Source: Algoriphagus oliviformis
Lineage (GTDB): Bacteria > Bacteroidota > Bacteroidia > Cytophagales > Cyclobacteriaceae
Assembly: GCF_017254915.1 (NCBI RefSeq)
Contig: NZ_JAFKCT010000008.1
Span: forward strand, 124,001 to 188,000
DNA length: 64,000 nt
Reading direction: 5' to 3'
Shown here: one piece after another, positions 15,231 to 26,200 of the stretch
Position numbering within the stretch: the stretch's first letter is position 1
Layout: every line of letters starts with the position of its first letter
Position numbers and translations under genes: made by a program
The notes under the pieces: model-generated
What the model was told of the DNA's origin: nothing
The model's input: the letters and a program-made list of their open reading frames with translations, nothing else
The model's database searches: none

Positions 15231-15968
15231 TTATAACACCTCTTTGAAGCCTTTGACCAGATCCGGATCCACACCAAAATGCAGGGAGTAGTCCAGCGGC
15301 ATGGCGGAAAAGGAAAGTCCGGAATTGATGAACTGATTCGGAGAAGGCTTGGCCAACTTGCAGGAAGCGTGCACTTCCTTCAAGTAGCCGCTTTGCTTGA
15401 GCAAAGGAATGTGCTCGGCTTTGGTGCCTCCACCCGGCATGATGATGATGCGATCCTTGGCTTTGTTCAGCAACTGCTGGATCACCGGCAAGCCCTCCGT
15501 CAGGGAGTTTTTGCCTCCGGAAGTCAGAATGCGCTGAAAGCCCAGATCGACTATTTTCTCCAGGGAATCGTCCAGACCCGAGGAGGCATCAAAGGCGCGG
15601 TGAAAGGTACAAGGAAGGTCTCCCACGGCGCGCAGCAGCATCTTGCAGGCCGTTTCATCGACCTTTCCCTTCTCGTCCAAGATTCCAAACACAAAACCAT
15701 CCGCGCCCAGCTCCTTCAGGAGCTGTATGTCCTGCTTCATCACGATGAGCTCCTTTTGGGAATAAACAAAGTCGCCTCCCCGCGGACGGATCATCACAAA
15801 AACCGGGATATCCACCTCGCTTTTCAGAAAGCGCAGCATCCCGGCGCTGGGCGTTTCTCCCCCTTCGGGAAAATTCGCGCAGAGCTCCAGGCGGTCTATG
15901 CCGTATTGGGCAGCCTCCAGTGCTCCCTGCAAACTGAAAACAGGTGCTTCGAGTAAGACTTTCGTCAT
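15231..15968 (-). CDS. cutC: CutC family protein
   Basis: 245 residues, TIM-barrel CutC family. It was first linked to copper handling in E. coli, but its biochemical activity is unsettled. Signature segments: EAPVFSLQGALEAAQYGIDRLELC, GGETPSAGML, PVFVMIRPRGGDFVYS, GADGFVFGILDEKGKVD, CTFHRAFDASSGL and ILTSGGKNSLTEG. Start ATG overlaps the previous gene's stop by four bases (15965-15968), so it is co-translated with the asparaginase-family gene. Confidence 0.94.
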   Translation of the reverse strand: MTKVLLEAPVFSLQGALEAAQYGIDRLELCANFPEGGETPSAGMLRFLKSEVDIPVFVMIRPRGGDFVYSQKELIVMKQDIQLLKELGADGFVFGILDEKGKVDETACKMLLRAVGDLPCTFHRAFDASSGLDDSLEKIVDLGFQRILTSGGKNSLTEGLPVIQQLLNKAKDRIIIMPGGGTKAEHIPLLKQSGYLKEVHASCKLAKPSPNQFINSGLSFSAMPLDYSLHFGVDPDLVKGFKEVL

Positions 15969-16954
15969 GACTTCTTGAAATGAGAACCAGAATCGACCAT
16001 CACATTGCCCGAATTGGTGGCTTTGGCAAAGTTGAAGCCCGGATGAACGGCAAAAGCGCCGGTTTCGCCTTCCTTATTGATAGCCAGGAACCCAGCCTGG
16101 ATGTCTTTGATGTCTTTGTTTTTGGAAATCAACCTTCTGACCGCTTCTTCGCAGGCTTCCTGCGGGGTGCGCCCCTGGCGCATCAGCTCTACGATCAAGA
16201 AGCTTCCGCAAATTCGGATGATGGACTCTCCCAGTCCGGTAGCCGTAGCCGCTCCGACTTCGTCATCCACGTACAGTCCCGCGCCGATGATCGGGCTGTC
16301 GCCAACCCTGCCGTGCATCTTATAGGCCAGCCCACTGGTGGTACAGCTGCCGGCAAGTTTGCCGTCGGCATCGAGGCCGATCATCCCGATGGTATCGTGG
16401 TTTTCGATGTTGATGATGGGCTTGTATTGGCTGGTGACTTTCCACTTGTCATAGGCCTTTTGGGCATTGGGACTGAGTTTTTCTTCTTCCAATGGAAAAC
16501 CCTGGGCAATGGCAAACTGTCTTGCACCCTCTCCGACGATCATCACGTGGGGGGTTTTCTCCATCACCGCACGCGCCAAAGAAATCGGATGCTTGATCTG
16601 GCGGACAAAGGCCACCGAGCCACAGGCTCCGTCTCCGGTCATGATTGAGGCATCCAGAGTCGCAATGCCCTCCCGATCCGGCAAGCCCTGAAGGCCCACG
16701 GACAGATTGGTCAGGTCGAGCTCGGTATTTTTCACCCCGGCTTCCACCGCATCGAGTATGCTGCCGCCAGCCTTGAGCTTGGCCCAGGCGTCGGCATTGG
16801 CGGGAAGGCCGTGATTCCAGGTAGAGAGGATTAGCGGCTTGTCACCGGCGATAGGTTGGCGTGTTTCCGAGGCCAAGTGGGCAGAGGCCACACCCGGCAA
16901 AAATATGGCTGAACCCAAGAGGGATTGCTTGATAAACTTTCTTCTTTGAGACAT
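15965..16954 (-). CDS. N4-(beta-N-acetylglucosaminyl)-L-asparaginase family, Tat-exported
   Basis: 329 residues from the ATG at 16954, which gives the twin-arginine signal MSQRRKFIKQSLLGS followed by a hydrophobic segment and ASA cleavage site. Ntn-hydrolase of the glycosylasparaginase family, made as a precursor that cuts itself before T188 (NHDTIGMIGLDADG). Downstream KMHGRVGDSPIIGAGLYVDDEVGAATATGLGE is the family's substrate/maturation region (split here: HGRVGDSPIIGAG and DDEVGAATATG). Probably removes Asn-linked N-acetylglucosamine or hydrolyses asparagine-type bonds in the periplasm. Operon with cutC (4-base overlap) and the FG-GAP lipoprotein. Confidence 0.88.
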   Translation of the reverse strand: MSQRRKFIKQSLLGSAIFLPGVASAHLASETRQPIAGDKPLILSTWNHGLPANADAWAKLKAGGSILDAVEAGVKNTELDLTNLSVGLQGLPDREGIATLDASIMTGDGACGSVAFVRQIKHPISLARAVMEKTPHVMIVGEGARQFAIAQGFPLEEEKLSPNAQKAYDKWKVTSQYKPIINIENHDTIGMIGLDADGKLAGSCTTSGLAYKMHGRVGDSPIIGAGLYVDDEVGAATATGLGESIIRICGSFLIVELMRQGRTPQEACEEAVRRLISKNKDIKDIQAGFLAINKEGETGAFAVHPGFNFAKATNSGNVMVDSGSHFKKS

Positions 16955-17038
16955 GAACTGTAATTTAGAAATGGGGTTCAAATTATGAATTTGGCCCTAA
17001 AAATCCCCCTCTTCTTCCTAAATCCAACCAACAAATCC

Positions 17039-17800
17039 ATGAGACCCTATATCCTGAAAGAAGCCAATTGGAAAGATCTGCAGACTTTTCGCTTCGAGCT
17101 TGCCATCCTTCCCTGGGGCGCGACCGAGGCGCACAACTACCACATGCCCTATGGCACAGACGTTTATGAAGCGGACGGGATAGCTGCTGAGGGGGCAAAA
17201 AAAGCCTGGGAAAAGGGTGCGAAAGTCGTAGTACTCCCCTGCGTCCCTTTCGGGGTCAACACCGGGCAAAGCGACATCTATCTCGACATCAACCTGAATC
17301 CCAGCACGCAGCTCATCATACTCCAGGACATCATCCAAGTGCTCAATCGCCAAGGACTCAAAAAACTCCTCATCCTCAACAGCCACGGAGGCAACAACTT
17401 CCAACCCATGCTGCGCGAGCTGGGATTGAAGTTTCCGGAGATGATGCTCTTCACCTGCAACTGGTTTCAGTCCCTGGACAAGAGCAAGTACTTCGAGGAA
17501 GCCGGGGACCACGCCGACGAGATGGAGACCTGCCTGATCCAGCACCTTCATCCAGAGCTCGTCCTCCCGCTGGAGGAGGCTGGAGATGGAGCGGAAAAAA
17601 AGTCGGTAATCCGCGGAGTCAGGGAAAAATGGGCCTGGGCCGAGCGAAAGTGGTCTGAGGTCAGCGCCGACACCGGCATAGGCAATCCCAAAAAAGCCTC
17701 CCCTGAAAAAGGGAGGCTATATTTCAATGATGTGACGGACAAAGTCGCCGAGCTGATCGAGGACATCTGCCAGGCCAAGCCAGGCGAGCTCTACCGCTAG
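17039..17800 (+). CDS. Creatininase-family amidohydrolase
   Basis: 253 residues from the ATG at 17039. Zinc/manganese amidohydrolase family that includes creatininase and MftE. Metal-site segments: PWGATEAHNYHMPYGTDVYEA (Glu, His, Asp), NSHGGN and DHADEMET. Family members hydrolyse different cyclic or peptide amides, so the substrate cannot be named. Its stop TAG at 17798-17800 shares CTAG with the stop of the convergent FG-GAP gene. Divergent from the asparaginase-family gene. Confidence 0.88.
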   Translation: MRPYILKEANWKDLQTFRFELAILPWGATEAHNYHMPYGTDVYEADGIAAEGAKKAWEKGAKVVVLPCVPFGVNTGQSDIYLDINLNPSTQLIILQDIIQVLNRQGLKKLLILNSHGGNNFQPMLRELGLKFPEMMLFTCNWFQSLDKSKYFEEAGDHADEMETCLIQHLHPELVLPLEEAGDGAEKKSVIRGVREKWAWAERKWSEVSADTGIGNPKKASPEKGRLYFNDVTDKVAELIEDICQAKPGELYR

Positions 17801-20800
17801 TTTCTGGTAAAAATCTCCACGGGCACCATCTGCCCCTTGTAATCGATCATCACTGCCGACTTAGCTCCCTTCGGAAAGGTAATCTCCCGCGAGGACTGGG
17901 ATCCAAAGCCGGAGCCGAGGCTAAGGTCATAGCGCTGCATCTTGCCACTTTCCAGCTCCAAGATCAGCGCCATGGCTTCCTGGCCGAAAGACAGCGTTTT
18001 TCCCTCGTGGTTTTTCGCTTTGAAGGCCATCAGCTTCCCTCTGTTTTGCGAAGCGAAATACACCGGCGAACCTTGTACAGAGCTGAGCTTAACCAAAGCT
18101 TTGGCATCTCCCGGCACCACAAAGCCACTTTCCCTAGGGTTGACCGGCTTAAACTGTCCCTTGCCATCCCCCAGCAGCAGGAGCCCTACCGACGCATCCA
18201 GTCTGCCGATGAAGATCTCATTTCCATAGTCATTGCCGACCAAAAGGATGTCCATAAACCCGTCTCCATTCACATCGTCTGACACGATACCATTGGTAGG
18301 CGCGATCTGGGCCATTGTCGGCAGCTCATGTACTTTGAATTTACCGCTGCCGAGGTTCTCCACCCAGACCGTGCGATCGTAGTTGCCGGTGAGGATCTGC
18401 ACATCTTTTTTCTCCTCCTCAGTGAAAAAGGACTGCTCCGTGCTCAGCGCGTAGTACTTATAGCGTTCAAATTTCCTTCGGAACATCGGGCTCTGCCCGT
18501 TCAGGTCGTCCCAGAAGTGGCTCGGAAAGGAATTGAAGGCCCCGCCCTGTTTGTCCTTGTAAAAGGCAAAGGTCACCGGATCGACGCTTCCGTTGTTGTC
18601 AAAATCCTTGGCATAGATTTTCAGCGGTCGCTCTGCATTGGGATGATTTGAATTGTTGGCGCCAAGATTTCCCACTACCAAGTCGGAATCCCCGTCTTGG
18701 TCAAAGTCGGCCGTGGAGACGGAGTTCCACCAACCCAGATAGTTCTCCAGGCCGGTATCGGCGAGTTTCTCGAAGGAATCGCCCCGATTGACGAAAACCG
18801 TGATCGGCATGAGCTCGCCTACAACGATCAAATCAACCTTGCCGTCCCCATTGACGTCTGACCAGACCGCATCCGTCACCATCCCGATCTCGCTCAGGCC
18901 GGGAGCGAGCCGATCCGTCACGTCGGTCATTTGTCCATTTTCATTCCTCAGTAGAAAGCTTCTCTCCGCAATCGGGAATTTGCCGATAGGGCTTCTCCCT
19001 CCGACAAAAAGATCCACGTAGCCATCCCCATCAAAGTCTGCCCCTCGCACCACGCTGCCGTTTGCCTTGACCAAGGAGAAGTTTTGGTCCAAAGTGAAAT
19101 TACCCTTGCCGTCATTGAGGTAGATGCGATCCATGTACTCGGCCGCATCCGGAAGAAATTCCGCACTTCCGCTGACCAAATATAGATCTAGGTCTCCGTC
19201 GTTTTCCACATCGAGCAGCAAGATGCCGGTTTCTTCGAAAATATGGTTTTGACCGGGCAGCAGCTCCCTTTCCACAAAACTTCCATCTTCTTGCTGAGCG
19301 TACCAAAGCGGCGCATAGCCCGAGGAAGAGCCGATCACCAGATCCTCTGTCCCATTTCCATCCAAGTCGCCCACAGCCAGAGCGGGCCCAAATTGGGTCA
19401 GCTTATGGGGCAGCGTCCGCTGGATGTTAAAGTCGATCTTGTCCTCCTCCTGATGGAGATAGGTGATGCCCAAGTCGGAAGACACTTCCGCAAGCATCTG
19501 CGAAAAACTGCCCAAATCGACTATCGCAACCGGATTGCTGCCTGCGAGGGCCGAGCTGTAGTCCACCTCGACGACTTGGTTGGAATTGAGATTTTCCAGA
19601 ACAGACTCCTTGCCGTCAGGCCATATCACCCGCAGCTCTGACACCAGATCCACGGTATCCAGACCAAAGTGAAGAATATCCTCCACCGAGGACATGTATC
19701 CTCTCGCCACCTGCATTTCTTGGTAAAGCAGACCGGATGGGATGGGCTTTAGCAGCACTTTCGCACCCAAGCCTTGGGGATTTTTCTCCGTACCCTTGAG
19801 CCTTACCCTGAGGTAGTTTGGCGCAGACTCTCTTTCATTGAGCTTGTTTTCGAAGACAAAAGCCGGATCGTTGATATTGTTGACCACGTAGTCCAAGTCC
19901 CCATCCAAGTCCAGATCGACCAAAGCGGAGCCGTTGGAAAAGGAAGGGACATTCAACCCCCAGGCCGCACCGCTGTCCTCAAATCCGAGGTTGCCGGTGT
20001 TTCGGTAGGAGTAGTTGGGGATTTTGACGATGGGGATGGAGTCCAAGAGCTGGCGCACGGTGGCAATGCTGCCTACATCCGCGCGGTAGTTTGCAAAATC
20101 CTTATCGGTAATATCCCTTGGGAATCCGTTGGTCACCAGCAAGTCCCTCAGTCCGTCATTGTCCACATCCCCAAAAAGCGGCGCCCAGCTCCAGTCGGTC
20201 TGGTAGATCCCCGCCATCAGCCCGACCTCGGAAAATGGCACGCCGGGGCCGTTATTGACGTGGAGCATATTCCGCACGTACTGGTATTCGTAGCCAAACT
20301 GCTCGTTGTTGAGGTAAGTTTGGTAGACGTTTTTCCCTATGGTAGTCTTCTTGCGGTAGTTGTCCTCGCCCAGCATGTCGATGGTGATCAGGTCTGGTTG
20401 CCCGTCGTTGTTGAAGTCGGCGATGTCGGCCCCCATGGAAAACTGGCTCTGATGGCGGAGGTTTTCCTTGGTCTGATTGGAAAAAGTCCCGTCCTGGTTG
20501 TTGATGTACAGGATGTCATTGGTGATGTAGTCGTTGCTGACGTGGATGTCGGGCCAGCCGTCGTTGTTCATGTCGGAAATGACCAGTCCCAGTCCAAAGC
20601 CTTCGAAGACGATTCCCGCCTCAAGGGTCACATTGGTAAAGGTTCCGTCCCCGTTGTTTCGGTAGAAGCTGTCGTTGTTGATGGCCGATCCGTCGGTGAC
20701 CTTCGGGCGGAAGTTGGTGGGCTTTGCCGCCAATTGCTCATTGTTGAGCACGTAGAGGTCTAGGTCACCATCCAGGTCATAATCGAGAAAAGCCGCTCCC

Positions 20801-21321
20801 ATGCTGTTGCCCGGGTCGGCGATTCCGTAGTCTTGGGCCATTTCTTTGAAAGAAACATTGCCGGAGGAATCCTTTCCCTGATTGACAAAAAGCAGGTTAT
20901 TCCGCTCGCCGATGCCCTTCTTCATCGCAGTGGCTACGTAGATATCCGGCCAGCCGTCCTGGTTGATGTCCACGACCACAGAGCCGGTACACCACTTTTC
21001 GGAGGCCATTATTCCTGCCTTCTCGGAAATATCCCGGAACATAAATTCGCCCTCGTTGAGATATAGCTTGTTTGATACTTGGTTGCCGGTAAAAAACAGA
21101 TCAGGAAGACCGTTCTGGTCAAAGTCCGCGACCGCGACACCTCCGCCGTTGAAGATGTACTCGTCGGTGAGGATATTGAAGGAATCGGACTCGGTAATTT
21201 CGTTGTTGAAATCTATTCCCGTATCGGCCGGGGATCTGAGCGTGTAGAGCGTAGTATCCTTTTTACAGGAGGTAAAGAAAAGGGCAACAACTAGGGTAAA
21301 GGGGGTGATGTAGTACTTCAT
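17797..21321 (-). CDS. FG-GAP/VCBS-repeat lipoprotein with ASPIC/UnbV domain
   Basis: 1174 residues from the ATG at 21321; the signal peptide MKYYITPFTLVVALFFTSC has a lipobox with lipid Cys 19. It carries many FG-GAP repeats of the type DFDQNGLPDLFFTGN, DYDLDGDLDLYVLNN, DMNNDGWPDIHVSND, DLDLDGDLDYVVNN in two blocks. Between the blocks lies an ASPIC/UnbV module (NYLRVRLKGTEKNPQGLGA, then LHFGLDTVDLVSELRVIWPDGK). The arrangement is a large surface beta-propeller protein, common next to SusC/SusD in Cytophagales. Third gene after susC and susD, separated from susD by a hairpin, so it may be partly independent. Ligand unknown. Shares CTAG stop overlap with the creatininase gene. Confidence 0.88.
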   Translation of the reverse strand: MKYYITPFTLVVALFFTSCKKDTTLYTLRSPADTGIDFNNEITESDSFNILTDEYIFNGGGVAVADFDQNGLPDLFFTGNQVSNKLYLNEGEFMFRDISEKAGIMASEKWCTGSVVVDINQDGWPDIYVATAMKKGIGERNNLLFVNQGKDSSGNVSFKEMAQDYGIADPGNSMGAAFLDYDLDGDLDLYVLNNEQLAAKPTNFRPKVTDGSAINNDSFYRNNGDGTFTNVTLEAGIVFEGFGLGLVISDMNNDGWPDIHVSNDYITNDILYINNQDGTFSNQTKENLRHQSQFSMGADIADFNNDGQPDLITIDMLGEDNYRKKTTIGKNVYQTYLNNEQFGYEYQYVRNMLHVNNGPGVPFSEVGLMAGIYQTDWSWAPLFGDVDNDGLRDLLVTNGFPRDITDKDFANYRADVGSIATVRQLLDSIPIVKIPNYSYRNTGNLGFEDSGAAWGLNVPSFSNGSALVDLDLDGDLDYVVNNINDPAFVFENKLNERESAPNYLRVRLKGTEKNPQGLGAKVLLKPIPSGLLYQEMQVARGYMSSVEDILHFGLDTVDLVSELRVIWPDGKESVLENLNSNQVVEVDYSSALAGSNPVAIVDLGSFSQMLAEVSSDLGITYLHQEEDKIDFNIQRTLPHKLTQFGPALAVGDLDGNGTEDLVIGSSSGYAPLWYAQQEDGSFVERELLPGQNHIFEETGILLLDVENDGDLDLYLVSGSAEFLPDAAEYMDRIYLNDGKGNFTLDQNFSLVKANGSVVRGADFDGDGYVDLFVGGRSPIGKFPIAERSFLLRNENGQMTDVTDRLAPGLSEIGMVTDAVWSDVNGDGKVDLIVVGELMPITVFVNRGDSFEKLADTGLENYLGWWNSVSTADFDQDGDSDLVVGNLGANNSNHPNAERPLKIYAKDFDNNGSVDPVTFAFYKDKQGGAFNSFPSHFWDDLNGQSPMFRRKFERYKYYALSTEQSFFTEEEKKDVQILTGNYDRTVWVENLGSGKFKVHELPTMAQIAPTNGIVSDDVNGDGFMDILLVGNDYGNEIFIGRLDASVGLLLLGDGKGQFKPVNPRESGFVVPGDAKALVKLSSVQGSPVYFASQNRGKLMAFKAKNHEGKTLSFGQEAMALILELESGKMQRYDLSLGSGFGSQSSREITFPKGAKSAVMIDYKGQMVPVEIFTRN

Positions 21322-21400
21322 AAGGGAATTTCGGGTATAGATAGGGTACTTCAAATTAGCATTTTCCCGACTGTAGAAAAAAATGACGGGAAGTAAAAAC

Positions 21401-21432
21401 CAAAAAAAGGGGGCTTACGCCCCCTGATTTTT
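21401..21432 (-). terminator. Terminator or attenuating hairpin after susD
   Basis: Perfect stem AGGGGGC / GCCCCCT around TTAC (21408-21425). On the minus strand it is followed by T7 (the CAAAAAAA at 21401). It would end or reduce transcription from the susCD genes into the FG-GAP gene that starts at 21321. Confidence 0.85.
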
Positions 21433-21449
21433 ATCAACTCAAAAACCGC

Positions 21450-23183
21450 TTAGAAGCCTGGATTCTGAGTAAGGATATCAGACCCCGCCAAGTCAATCTG
21501 ATCTTGTGGAATCGGAACCCATTTGTATTTCTCAGTGTATTTTGCACCGCCGCCTAATGCAGCAGGCAACTTTACTGCATCATAAGCCAAATAGAAATCC
21601 AGCTCGGCCTGGGCAGTACCCCAGCGCTGCAAGTCATAGAAGCGGTGGCCTTCCATACCCAACTCCAGCAATCTCTCGTGACGTACCGCTGTCTGGGCAG
21701 CAGCCTTGTCAGTCCAAGGAGCAGAGTAGGTGTTGATCACGTAGTTGGCAGCCATTGTACCGTCTTCACGCATGAGCTTGGAGTTCATGGCACGGGTTCT
21801 TACGCGGTTTACATATTCCCTGGCTTTCTCCAGAGATCCCACCTCGATCTCAGCCTCTGCAGCCAGAAGCAACACATCGGCAAAGCGGATGATCATAAAG
21901 TTGATCCCGGTGTAGCCGGGAGTCCAAGAGGAATTGTCCTGATAAGACCCCTGCTCGGACTTGGCATAGACGTACTTCTTGGGAGAATATGGCCCGCCGT
22001 TAGGTTGGTTTCTGATCCAGGCGTTGCCTGGGTGATCCTGCCAATCCAAGTATGGAAGACCTCTTCTACCTACGGTGTGGTCAAGACGTGGATCCAGCGG
22101 ACCTGCGTCAGGGGTAAATGCGGCACCAGAAGCTACGCCCATGTCACTCTTCACCTCGTTTGCAGGGCTATTGTAGGACTTATCCAGCAAAGGCAATCCA
22201 TTGGCAGTCCTGAAGGCATTCACAAACGTAAAGCTTGGCTGGAAGAAGCCACAGCAGTTGCCAGGTCCTGAAGGGCCTGTGTTGTAAGGGAAGTTGAGGT
22301 CAAACTCAGGGTTTGCATTGTTTACCGAGCCGGTATTGGCAGCAGCTTGATAAGCCCAAACAGACTCTTCGTGGTTGTCATTTGCTGCCCGGAAGGCATC
22401 ATCATAGTAAGGAACCAATCCGTATTTCAGCCCATTGGAAGTCACACCGTTTGCGATGACATCGTCAAACAATGTCTTCGCTTTGGTGAAGTCTTTTTGG
22501 TACATGTACACCTTGGCCAAGTAGGCTTTGGCAGCCCATGAATTCACACGGCCTACCTGTGCCTGCGTGGCAGGAAGATTGGCTGCCGCATACTCAAAGT
22601 CAGCGATGATAAACGGCCAAAGCGGCTTGTCATTTTTCACATCTTCCAGACCACTGCCGTAGTCGACCGTCTCGTCCACATAGGGAGTTTGGTTGTAGTC
22701 TCTCGCCAACTCAAAGTAGAAGTGGGCGCGGAGAAATCTCGCCTGGGCGGAAAGTCGCGTCACGTCAGCTGGAGTCACGTCCGAGCCGGGATTCTGAAGC
22801 AGCCGCAAGACGTTGTTGGCTCGGGCAATGCCCTCGTAGCAAACGTTGTACTTGGATCCCATTTCACCTCCAGCAGCATTGTTTTCATAGCGCTGAATCG
22901 GGTTGATCGTGCTGAAGTCGCCGGGGTCAGTCCCTTTGTTGGCCTCACCGCCTCGGATACTTCCCCATACCCAGTTGGATGGAGAGCCCAATCTGTTGCC
23001 TCGGCCGTTGACTTGGGAGTAGGCCGCTATCAAGGATGCGTCGAGCCCTGCAAGTGTACTCAACTGGGCTTCCGACAACTGTCCTACGGGTGGTATTTCG
23101 AGAAACTCATCACTACAACTCACCGCGACCATCATCGCGCCGGATACGAGCAAGGCACCTAGTTTCAATTTATAATTCTTCAT
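21450..23183 (-). CDS. SusD/RagB-family outer-membrane lipoprotein
   Basis: 577 residues, surface lipoprotein that captures substrate and acts as a lid on its SusC partner. Signal peptide MKNYKLKLGALLVSGAMMVAVSC with lipid Cys 23, followed by SDEFLEIPPVGQLSEAQL as in the SusD N-terminus. Helical TPR-like segments RLSAQARFLRAHFYFELARDYN and the C-terminal ERLLELGMEGHRFYDLQRWG are SusD hallmarks, and the protein ends DILTQNPGF. 51 bases downstream of susC, so one operon. The substrate (a glycan or peptide) cannot be read from sequence. Confidence 0.95.
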   Translation of the reverse strand: MKNYKLKLGALLVSGAMMVAVSCSDEFLEIPPVGQLSEAQLSTLAGLDASLIAAYSQVNGRGNRLGSPSNWVWGSIRGGEANKGTDPGDFSTINPIQRYENNAAGGEMGSKYNVCYEGIARANNVLRLLQNPGSDVTPADVTRLSAQARFLRAHFYFELARDYNQTPYVDETVDYGSGLEDVKNDKPLWPFIIADFEYAAANLPATQAQVGRVNSWAAKAYLAKVYMYQKDFTKAKTLFDDVIANGVTSNGLKYGLVPYYDDAFRAANDNHEESVWAYQAAANTGSVNNANPEFDLNFPYNTGPSGPGNCCGFFQPSFTFVNAFRTANGLPLLDKSYNSPANEVKSDMGVASGAAFTPDAGPLDPRLDHTVGRRGLPYLDWQDHPGNAWIRNQPNGGPYSPKKYVYAKSEQGSYQDNSSWTPGYTGINFMIIRFADVLLLAAEAEIEVGSLEKAREYVNRVRTRAMNSKLMREDGTMAANYVINTYSAPWTDKAAAQTAVRHERLLELGMEGHRFYDLQRWGTAQAELDFYLAYDAVKLPAALGGGAKYTEKYKWVPIPQDQIDLAGSDILTQNPGF

Positions 23184-23234
23184 CTGTCTAATCTATTATA
23201 GTGTCTATAAACGATTCAAATTTTCTTGTCCAGC

Positions 23235-26200
23235 TTAGAAGCTAAGGTTCAAACCAAAGGTCCAGCCACGGGTAACAGGGTAGTTACCTACGTCGATACC
23301 GAAGGTAAGGTCAGCATTGCCACCAACTTGGGGATCCAACCCTTCATAACCCGTAATCGTAAACAAATTGTTTACAGACGCGAATACCCTAGCTCTTTCC
23401 ATTTTCCACTTTTGAAGCAAAGAAGCCGGGGCCGAGTAGCCCAGCGTCAGGTTCTGCAGCCTCAGGTATGAACCATCTTCTACATAGAAGGAGTTAGAAA
23501 CATCTGAGGTTGAGAAGTTCGCTGTTCTTTCAACAATTGGAATGGTTGCGTCCAGATTTTCTGGAGTCCAAGCGTCCTTCAAGCGCTCGGAAATCGCCGC
23601 TCCTTCGAAAGTCTGGAAGAAGTCGGTAAACCATTTGGACTGGTTGAAGATCTCGTTTCCGATAGAAGTGTAGAGGTACGCGGAAAGATCAAATCCTTTG
23701 TATCCTAAAGTAAAGTTCAATCCGCCCGTAAAATCAGCGACTGGACTACCCATAAATACTCGGTCATCCGGAGTGATGCTACCATCACCGTTGACATCTT
23801 CAAACTTGAAGCGGCCGGGAGCCTTTCCAGGTTGAGCTGCGTGGGAGTTCACATCCTCCTCGTCTCTAAACAGACCGATAACGTTGTAACCAAAGAAGGA
23901 GGACAGCGGCTGTCCAACGGCATTTCTGATAGGTTCAATACCCCTAAAGCTTGGATTGGCGTTTGGTGAAGTAATAAATTCCAAATCTCCCGATAAAGCG
24001 ACAACTTCATTTTTCAAAAAACTGCCGTTAACAGCAAGTTCATAAGTTAGATCTGTCGATAGATTACCTCTAGTGGACACCAAGAAATCAAGACCTCTGT
24101 TCAGCATTTCACCCACGTTTACTGCTGGAGCGGAAACGTTTTGAGGGCTACCCGCAGTCAATGGAATTGGAACCTGGAACAATAAATCTTTTGTATCCTT
24201 TTTCCACCAGTCAAAGATCACATCCAATCGACCGTTGAAGAAGGTTCCGTCCACACCGATATTTTGGGTGACGGCTGTCTCCCACTTCGCGTCAGGGTTA
24301 CCGATACGGGATCTTCTGAAACCGATAACAGCTCCGGAGTTAGATCCGGTGATGTCATAGGAGGAAGCTCCCACGTTTCCGCCAAACAAGGAATACTGGT
24401 TGTTTGGATCTACGTTGTTGGAGTTACCCATTTGGCCCCAGCCCCCACGGACTTTCATGTCGTCGATCCAAGTGGCTCCCTGTAGGAAGGATTCCGAAGA
24501 AATCCTCCAAGCGGCAGAGAATGCCGGGAACACCCCGTATCGGGAATTCTCACCAAAACGGGAAGAACCGTCACGTCGTACCACCGCGCTCACGATGTAC
24601 TTGTCGTTGTAGGTATACTTCACTTGCCCGAAGTAGGAAGCGAAGTTTACTCCCTTAAACTGGGAAGAGTTTACCTGTCTGGTGCCTACGGGAAGGTTGG
24701 AGATGGTGATGAAGTCCGGATCTTGGGAGAAGGGGTTCTGTCCGACGGCATCAATAGTTCTTCCAGACCCAGTATTCAACGCTTCTTGGCCCAAGAGTAC
24801 GTCAAAGGAGTGAAGATCGATCTTTTTCTTCCATGCCAGAGTGTTGGTGAAAGTCCAGCCAAAAGAGAAGCCTGATCCTTCGCCATAACCGAATGCAGAG
24901 TTGTTTTCCGAGTTCTCATATTGCAAGCGGGTGTAGTTCCAGTAATAGTAGTTGTTGTACTGGCCACCGATGGACGTTCTGAAAGTCAGGTCATCGATGA
25001 TATCCCACTCGCCATAGATGTTCCCAAACGCGGCAGCATTGAAGTTTCTATTATCAGCAATCCCGTCCCTGTTCGCTATCGGGTTTCTTGGGTTGTTGAA
25101 ACCTCTGGAAGCAGTACCGGCATATCCCCCAAACTCGTCATAGACAGGGATAATAGAAGGCATACGGAAAGCCTGCAGGATGTCGTTTTCGTCTCTCGAA
25201 ACACCACGACCGCCTTCGCCACCCGTTTGACCTAACCTTTGGAGGTATGTGCCTTGGAAATTTTGGCCGATTCTGATTCTTTTGGTTACGTCAAACTCAG
25301 AGTTTGCCCGCAGGGAATATCTGCTGAATGTGTTATTGGACATGATACCTTCCTGCTCCTGCATTCCCAATCCAACGAAAAACCTGCTGGTTTCCGAGCC
25401 GCCATTGAAGCCCAAGGAGTGCCTGTGGAGCGGAGCAGGTGCGGTCAGGGCATCATACCAGTCGGTGCCTTCGCCGGTCATCGCTCTAGTCAGCTGACGG
25501 ACAGTTCCCTTAGTCGGGTCGATGTTGTACCATTCTCGCTGCTGCTCAATTTGGGCTGCAGAAAGTGGGCCTGGCTGGCCGGAAACAACCGTCAAATTCC
25601 CTTCTGCATCTTGTGAAATCATGCTGAGGTAATAAGGCATCACCGGTGATGTTCCTGTGCCGAATTGCGGGTGCTCGTATTTTGCAGGAACACCGTTAAT
25701 TCTTGCAGTATTGGTCTCAGCCAGCCAAGTGTAGGTGGCAAAATCCTGTGGATTCATCATATCCAATCCTTTTCCGGGATCGGTCACCCCATACATGCCG
25801 TTGTAATCCACTCTCAGCTTTTTGTTTCTAGCACCGCGCTTGGTGGTGTAGACTATTACACCGTTGGCGGCGCGGGCACCGTAGATGGAGGCCGCGGCCG
25901 CATCCTTCAATACCGTGGTCGACTCGATGTCGTCAGGGTTGAGGAAGTCGGTAGACCCAGTCGGCAAACCGTCGACAATGTAGAGAGGCTCGTTACCCCC
26001 GAAAGCTCCAAAACCGCGAACACGGATGATGGAAGAGGTACCTGGCTGACCGTTGGTAATCACGGTCACACCGGATACACGACCTTGGAGGGTCTGCTCG
26101 ACGTTACCGGTAGGAATCACGGTCAGGTCTCTGGGATCCACCGTCGCGATCGCACCGGTGGTCTCTCTTCTGGAATCGATGGAGTAACCGGTCACGACCA

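Noticed and set aside
19774..20763. 329-residue open frame inside the FG-GAP gene
   Set aside because: Antisense reading of Asp-rich repeats; repetitive Val/Asp composition, no start context.
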